DNA from: Planctomycetaceae bacterium
GTDB lineage: Bacteria; Planctomycetota; Planctomycetia; Pirellulales; Pirellulaceae
Direction of reading: 5' to 3'
Assembly: GCA_021298315.1 (NCBI GenBank)
Contig: JAJTFC010000032.1
Span: forward strand, 1-35,979
Length of the DNA: 35,979 nucleotides
In this document: positions 33,826 to 35,979 of the stretch, piece after piece
Layout: every line of letters starts with the position of its first letter
How positions within the stretch are numbered: position 1 is the first letter of the stretch
Program-made: the position numbers and the translations under genes
The notes under the pieces: model-generated
Told to the model about the DNA's origin: nothing
Seen by the model: the letters and a program-made list of their open reading frames with translations, nothing else
The model's database searches: none

Positions 33826-35979
33826 TTAATCGATAAAAGTAAATTCGTTCGAAGCCAACAGGGCGTGGGCCAATTGAGTCCATCCCTTTTCCGAATCGGT
33901 TGCTTGGCCTTCGATGCTCGCCTGACTGGACTCGTCGATGAACTTCAGAGCCAACTGCTCTTCATCGGCATTGGGCCTGCGTCCAAGGATCCTTTGGAAA
34001 AGTTCGGAAATTCTATCGGTCTTGCTTTGGGTAGCATCCTTCTTCGTTGCCGAAGCGATCTTGGCAGCACGGTCTTGGATAAACTCGCTGTTAAGAGCAA
34101 AGAGGGTTTGCTGGGGTACGGTGGTCTCGGGGCGTTTGGCCGTACAAGCGTTCGGGTTTGCTACATCGAAGGTGCTCATCAGGGGCGATACGATATCGCG
34201 GTTAACAAACCCGTAGATGCTACGTCGAGTGGCTGTCGGGTTGGCTTCGAAGTCCACAGGTCGGCCACCTTGGGCCAGGTCCAACTCTCCTGAAATCCAA
34301 AGCATTGCGTCCCGCATGGCTTCAAAGTCCAGCCGTCTTCTAGGCATACGCCAAAGCAAACGATTCTCGGGATCCAATTGACGGCTGCGGGGATCTTCAA
34401 TACAAGCCTGGCGGTATACTTTTGTCGCTAAAATTTGTTGGTGCAGCCAACGAAGCGACCATCCATTCTTGCGAAATTCATTGGCCAGGAAATCAAGCAG
34501 TTCTGGATGGGTCGGGGGTTGGCCTCGCGTTCCAAAATCATCGGGGGTTCGTACAAGCCCTACTCCGAAATGCTGTTGCCAAACCCAATTGACAATGACT
34601 CGGCTCGTCAGCGGGTTGTCGTCAGATATCACAGCCCGAGCCAACCCAAAACGTCGCTTGCCATCCTCGAAAGTTTGTGAGTGGTTGTTGCGACGAAGTG
34701 CCGTCAGGAAACCCGGCTCAACGACCGATCCCCTCGAGAGCGGATTACCTCGTAGATAAATGTTCTGCTCCTGGGGTTTTGAGTTCTCTTTCAAGACCAT
34801 CGCCCGAGGCGGAGCGCCAGGTGAGGCAAGGTTCAGTTGGTGGATTGCACCTCGCTTGCCATTGATCATGTCGGCGATGGTACGATTCGTCAGTTTCGAA
34901 GCTTCGTTTTCAGGAAGATCAAATGGGGTATCTGGCCCATAGAGATGGTGCCGCAGTTGTCGATGCGAGGGGCTGTTGATCGTTTGATGTTCGGGGTGAT
35001 CGTCGGGTTTGACCGTTGCGCCCGGAACAGCTTCGAGCGCCGTTTCCACCAATGCCGTAAGCCACTGTTTGTGCTCCTGGCCAAAGACTTCTCCGTAAAG
35101 ATTCGCTAGCTCCAAAATCGATTTTGGCTTCTTTTGCGAGACCGCTTCCAAAAGCAATGGGTTCCACTTGGGTGGGTCGCCAGAGAGCTTGTGGAAACTT
35201 TCGGGTTTGAATCCGGCCGCTTCTAGTTCACCGTTAAGCTTTGCGACCAATTCATCACGTTTCGTGGCGAATTGATCTTCGCTGATCTGGCCCCAGGATC
35301 GGGCTTGGAACCAGACGTGAAAGACCGGGTCGTCTTGGCTAAGCTCAGCGAGGTACTTCAGCCACCGATTGACAATCGCCGGCCGAACTTCGTCGGTTCG
35401 ATAGGATAAGAAGGCGGTCGCCAGATCTGCTTCTACGGCACCTTTGGCGATCTCGGCCAAGTAGAGTCCAACTTGCATACGAAGCCGACTTCGCATGACT
35501 TCGTTTTGCTCGCGAGCAAATTGCTGATGCCGATCGGTCAAAACGGTCAACTGCTTTTCGTACTCTCGCTGCGCGTTGGCATCGGGGGCTTGCCCGATCA
35601 CAGGGAGTGTCTCAGGAGGATTGCTCGGGGCGATGGCAGCCACCAGTGCATAGTAATCGGCCGTTGGGATAGCATCGAATTTGTGATCGTGGCAGCGAGC
35701 ACAGGTCACCGTCAGTCCCATTAGGCCGCGCGTGATGACATCGATCCGGTCGTCGATCGTATCGTGATAGTTCCGAAACTGCATTCCGACGGTTAGGAAT
35801 CCCAATGCCGCAAGCTTTGGGTCGTTCTCGGGCAAATCCAGTTGATCCGCAGCGATCTGTTCAAGGATGAATTGATCCAACGGGAGGTCTTGCTGTATTG
35901 CACCGATGACATAGTCCCGGTAGGTGTAAGAGAATGGAAAGCTCGTAAAACCGATGGCTGCCCCGCCATGCGTGTCGGC
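33826..35979 (-). CDS. PSD1 and planctomycete cytochrome C domain protein (DUF1549/DUF1553), N-terminal part missing
   Basis: The frame is open to the window end; before the first Met (35880) it still reads coding sequence such as FPFSYTYRDYVIGAIQQDLP, so the N terminus is outside. The visible part holds the end of DUF1549 with FDAIPTADYY and a CxxCH motif (TCARCHDHKFDA), a possible haem or metal site. A helical linker leads to DUF1553 with PLTSRVIVNWVWQQHFG, DFGTRGQPPTHPELLDFLA, SWSLRWLHQQI-like and TVPQQTLFALNSEF. A C-terminal helix ends in LLASNEFTFID. The enzyme's role is unknown; these pairs often lie near sulfatases and sugar-degradation genes in planctomycetes. The next gene is DUF1501. 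Confidence 0.93.
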   Translation of the reverse strand, partial: ADTHGGAAIGFTSFPFSYTYRDYVIGAIQQDLPLDQFILEQIAADQLDLPENDPKLAALGFLTVGMQFRNYHDTIDDRIDVITRGLMGLTVTCARCHDHKFDAIPTADYYALVAAIAPSNPPETLPVIGQAPDANAQREYEKQLTVLTDRHQQFAREQNEVMRSRLRMQVGLYLAEIAKGAVEADLATAFLSYRTDEVRPAIVNRWLKYLAELSQDDPVFHVWFQARSWGQISEDQFATKRDELVAKLNGELEAAGFKPESFHKLSGDPPKWNPLLLEAVSQKKPKSILELANLYGEVFGQEHKQWLTALVETALEAVPGATVKPDDHPEHQTINSPSHRQLRHHLYGPDTPFDLPENEASKLTNRTIADMINGKRGAIHQLNLASPGAPPRAMVLKENSKPQEQNIYLRGNPLSRGSVVEPGFLTALRRNNHSQTFEDGKRRFGLARAVISDDNPLTSRVIVNWVWQQHFGVGLVRTPDDFGTRGQPPTHPELLDFLANEFRKNGWSLRWLHQQILATKVYRQACIEDPRSRQLDPENRLLWRMPRRRLDFEAMRDAMLWISGELDLAQGGRPVDFEANPTATRRSIYGFVNRDIVSPLMSTFDVANPNACTAKRPETTVPQQTLFALNSEFIQDRAAKIASATKKDATQSKTDRISELFQRILGRRPNADEEQLALKFIDESSQASIEGQATDSEKGWTQLAHALLASNEFTFID

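Noticed and set aside
33319..34293. Plus-strand open frame of 324 codons opposite the DUF1501/PSD1 genes
   Set aside because: It runs antisense across two well-recognised genes and their intergenic gap and has no recognisable pattern.

Overview
The window reads as chromosomal DNA of a planctomycete, probably of the Pirellulaceae type. The strongest signs are a DUF1501 / DUF1549-DUF1553 (PSD1) gene pair with a CxxCH motif, a GEVED + cadherin-like + dockerin giant surface protein, a small AP2-type DNA-binding protein, many secreted proteins of unknown function, and few long operons. No phage, transposase, CRISPR array or rRNA was seen.

Layout. Bases 2-6392 hold a giant repeat protein: an N-terminal GEVED domain cut by the window edge, about 14 cadherin/Ig-like modules and a C-terminal dockerin. 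It is split by a frameshift at about 4263-4273. A KefB-type cation:proton antiporter converges on it with a 20-bp overlap. A small three-helix membrane protein follows (8000-8398), then a large secreted protein of unknown function on the minus strand (8651-11215). Divergent from that run mnmE (tRNA U34 modification GTPase), a solo B3/B4 tRNA-synthetase-like domain protein, and a 1365-residue membrane-anchored coiled-coil protein with a YgcG-like architecture. A tRNA-Arg(UCU) gene with a visible promoter lies opposite its 3' end. A minus-strand set (19788 to 17795) follows, driven by a near-consensus promoter: a membrane-anchored coiled-coil protein, a 57-residue membrane protein and a secreted PHB-depolymerase-like esterase.

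Bases 20217-27366 form a respiratory operon: sdhC-sdhA-sdhB (three-subunit succinate dehydrogenase), an FAD + Fe-S 2-hydroxyacid (D-lactate-type) dehydrogenase and a hotdog thioesterase. The SDH and the dehydrogenase would both feed electrons to quinone. On the minus strand come the AP2 protein, pabB (folate branch) ending in an intrinsic terminator, a His-rich metal-binding lipoprotein and a secreted alpha/beta hydrolase. A histone-deacetylase-family gene reads rightward. The window ends in the minus-strand PSD1 -> DUF1501 pair, whose first gene is cut by the window edge.

Points most worth a second look: the frameshift in the giant protein, with a 5-bp microhomology; a textbook intrinsic terminator lying inside the first codons of pabB; the YgcG-like giant coiled-coil protein; a 57-residue membrane ORF overlapping the esterase gene; and short dispersed intergenic repeats at two loci.
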